The notes under the pieces are model-generated. The model saw only the letters and a list, made by a program, of their open reading frames with translations. It made no database searches and had not been told where the DNA came from. A DNA stretch of 64,000 nucleotides, taken from the NCBI RefSeq assembly GCF_901001135.1, contig NC_042626.1, positions 83,127,651-83,191,650 of the forward strand, in the 5' to 3' direction. A program made the position numbers and the translations under genes. Below, piece after piece: positions 63,326 through 64,000 of this stretch (position 1 is the first letter of the stretch; each line of letters opens with the position of its first letter). Source of the stretch: Rhinatrema bivittatum (taxonomy: Eukaryota > Chordata > Amphibia > Gymnophiona > Rhinatrematidae).

Positions 63326-64000
63326 AGCAATATGTTGAGCCAGGAAGATCTCATGACTTATATACTGTCCTGCAGAAACCTTTATCTCTCTCCTTTTCGA
63401 GAGAGCAAGTAATGACCAGGATAGTACTATCCTTCTTATGAAAGGCAGAGTCAGAATTTCACAAAAACTAGTGGTTGTCTTGTTGGGCTTCAGAAAGGAA
63501 CAATGTCTGAGCCAAAAGAAGGATCTTGGATTTCTAGATGTAAGATATCTGGAGGCTATAAATGGATATAGAAAGTCACATAAACTGTGTTCACAGGGGC
63601 ATGCAGAGGTGATGCAGCGTTAGAGGCATTAATTGCAAGATGGATTAAAGAAGCAATAGCAGCACACTGTACATAATGATGGGAAAGCAAGTGCTGAAGG
63701 GGGCTAAAGGTCTACCCCACGAGAGCTGAAGCAGCCTTAAGGCAAAACACAGATAGGTGGACCAAATGGAAATTTGTAGGGAAGGTACATGGTCATTTCT
63801 GCATTTGTTTACAAAACATTACAGGCTGAATCTTCAGGAGAGTGGGGATAAAGCTTTTATCGTGGAGGTCTTGGAAGCAGCTTTAGGATACTCCCATCTT
63901 GGATAGGTACTGCTTAGGTACATCCCACTTGTCTGGACTGGCCTGGCCCACAAGATAAGGAAGTTTCAGTTCTTACTTCCTAATTGTCTGTCTTTGAATC

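Larger units (their letters stand above)
62270..63830 (+). pseudogene. DIRS copy 4 tyrosine recombinase, interrupted
   Basis: M-N-L-K-L-V-L-R-A-P-F (62733-62765) and A-T-I-K-D-L-I-L-K align with L-N-L-V-L-R-A-L-C and A-T-L-R-D-L-T-L-K of copy 1. After the CR1 insertion the end is seen as W-S-F-L-H-L-F-T-K-H-Y-R-L-N-L (63790-63830) with the nucleophilic tyrosine kept. The histidine of the H-x-x-R box appears as tyrosine (V-Y-P-T-R near 63705-63720). The first catalytic arginine region is lost. Not functional. Confidence 0.6.
61765..64000 (+). mobile_element. DIRS-type element, 3' half, runs off the window (DIRS copy 4)
   Basis: Plus-strand remains of the region upstream of the recombinase (61765-62340), recombinase (62270-62800 and 63330-63830) and the beginning of an internal complementary region at about 63925 ('cccacttgtctggactgg'). 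CR1 type B pieces sit at 62341-62510 (plus) and 62808-63325 (minus). Gag and RT are not in the window. The 'gtctggactg' word links it to the copy 1 subfamily. Confidence 0.65.

Noticed and set aside
1..64000. Search by eye for tRNA, rRNA or other structural RNA genes
   Set aside because: No A-box/B-box pair with a cloverleaf and no rRNA word was seen. Short tRNA-like words such as 'ggttcgagttccg' near 16699 lack a full cloverleaf around them.

Overview
The window looks like vertebrate nuclear DNA made almost entirely of transposable elements. CR1, L2 and L1 LINEs, DIRS-type tyrosine-recombinase elements, a Ty3/gypsy pol with integrase before reverse transcriptase, and hAT and Tc1/mariner DNA transposons lie side by side and inside each other. 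Two CR1 tails recur on both strands (type A ends in TTTCTATG repeats after a 'gccgtcatttctatg' block; type B ends around 'gacccagtatggcaa'). This CR1 + L2 + DIRS mix fits an amphibian, and from memory of similar repeats I favour a caecilian. That is an inference (about 0.55); a reptile or lungfish is not excluded. There is no prokaryotic gene, tRNA, rRNA or CRISPR array that I can support.

Left third (1-24 kb): an antisense L2 5' fragment (1-560); a gag-like retroelement gene on the minus strand (596-8530) split by a degenerate L2 (about 1060-6823) that itself holds a MITE and a CR1 type A copy; a degenerate G-rich minisatellite (8755-16560) interrupted by a structurally complete DIRS element (9208-14947, minus) and a 649-bp foldback with 282-bp arms (15055-15703). 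A CpG-rich stretch with CCAAT box and splice-like signals (16560-17290) is the only plausible host-gene segment. Next come a DIRS 5' end, CR1 and mariner remnants, a possible Helitron end, and a second, decayed DIRS (21360-24330, minus).

Middle (24-33 kb): a nearly full-length CR1 type B (24366-29640, minus) with SGNH-type ORF1, endonuclease and RT, interrupted by a CR1 type A fragment that is itself interrupted by an L2 3' end. Then a gypsy pol on the minus strand (29.9-33.1 kb) whose order is zinc finger-integrase-GPY/F, then RT, then RNase H, the Gmr1-like arrangement.

The most striking structure is a five-level nest at 33.6-52.6 kb. A 1.65-kb hAT (8-bp near-duplicate flanks) contains a DIRS element (34181-51518, plus). 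That contains an L2 (39308-46974, with 6-bp flanks), which contains an L1 (40520-46219, minus, 13-bp perfect duplication), which contains a GC-rich foldback (44368-45096). The same DIRS also took in an ORF1-only L1, one long and two short CR1 pieces.

Right end (52.6-64 kb): an intact 443-codon ORF1-only L1 unit with poly(A) and a 16-bp duplication (53040-54804), CR1 copies in both orientations, the best-preserved L2 (58561-61618, RT frame broken by one stop codon), and a further DIRS running off the edge.

Boundaries given to the base come from visible duplications or inverted repeats. Others are estimates to within tens of bases. Family names come from motif recognition only; no database was searched.
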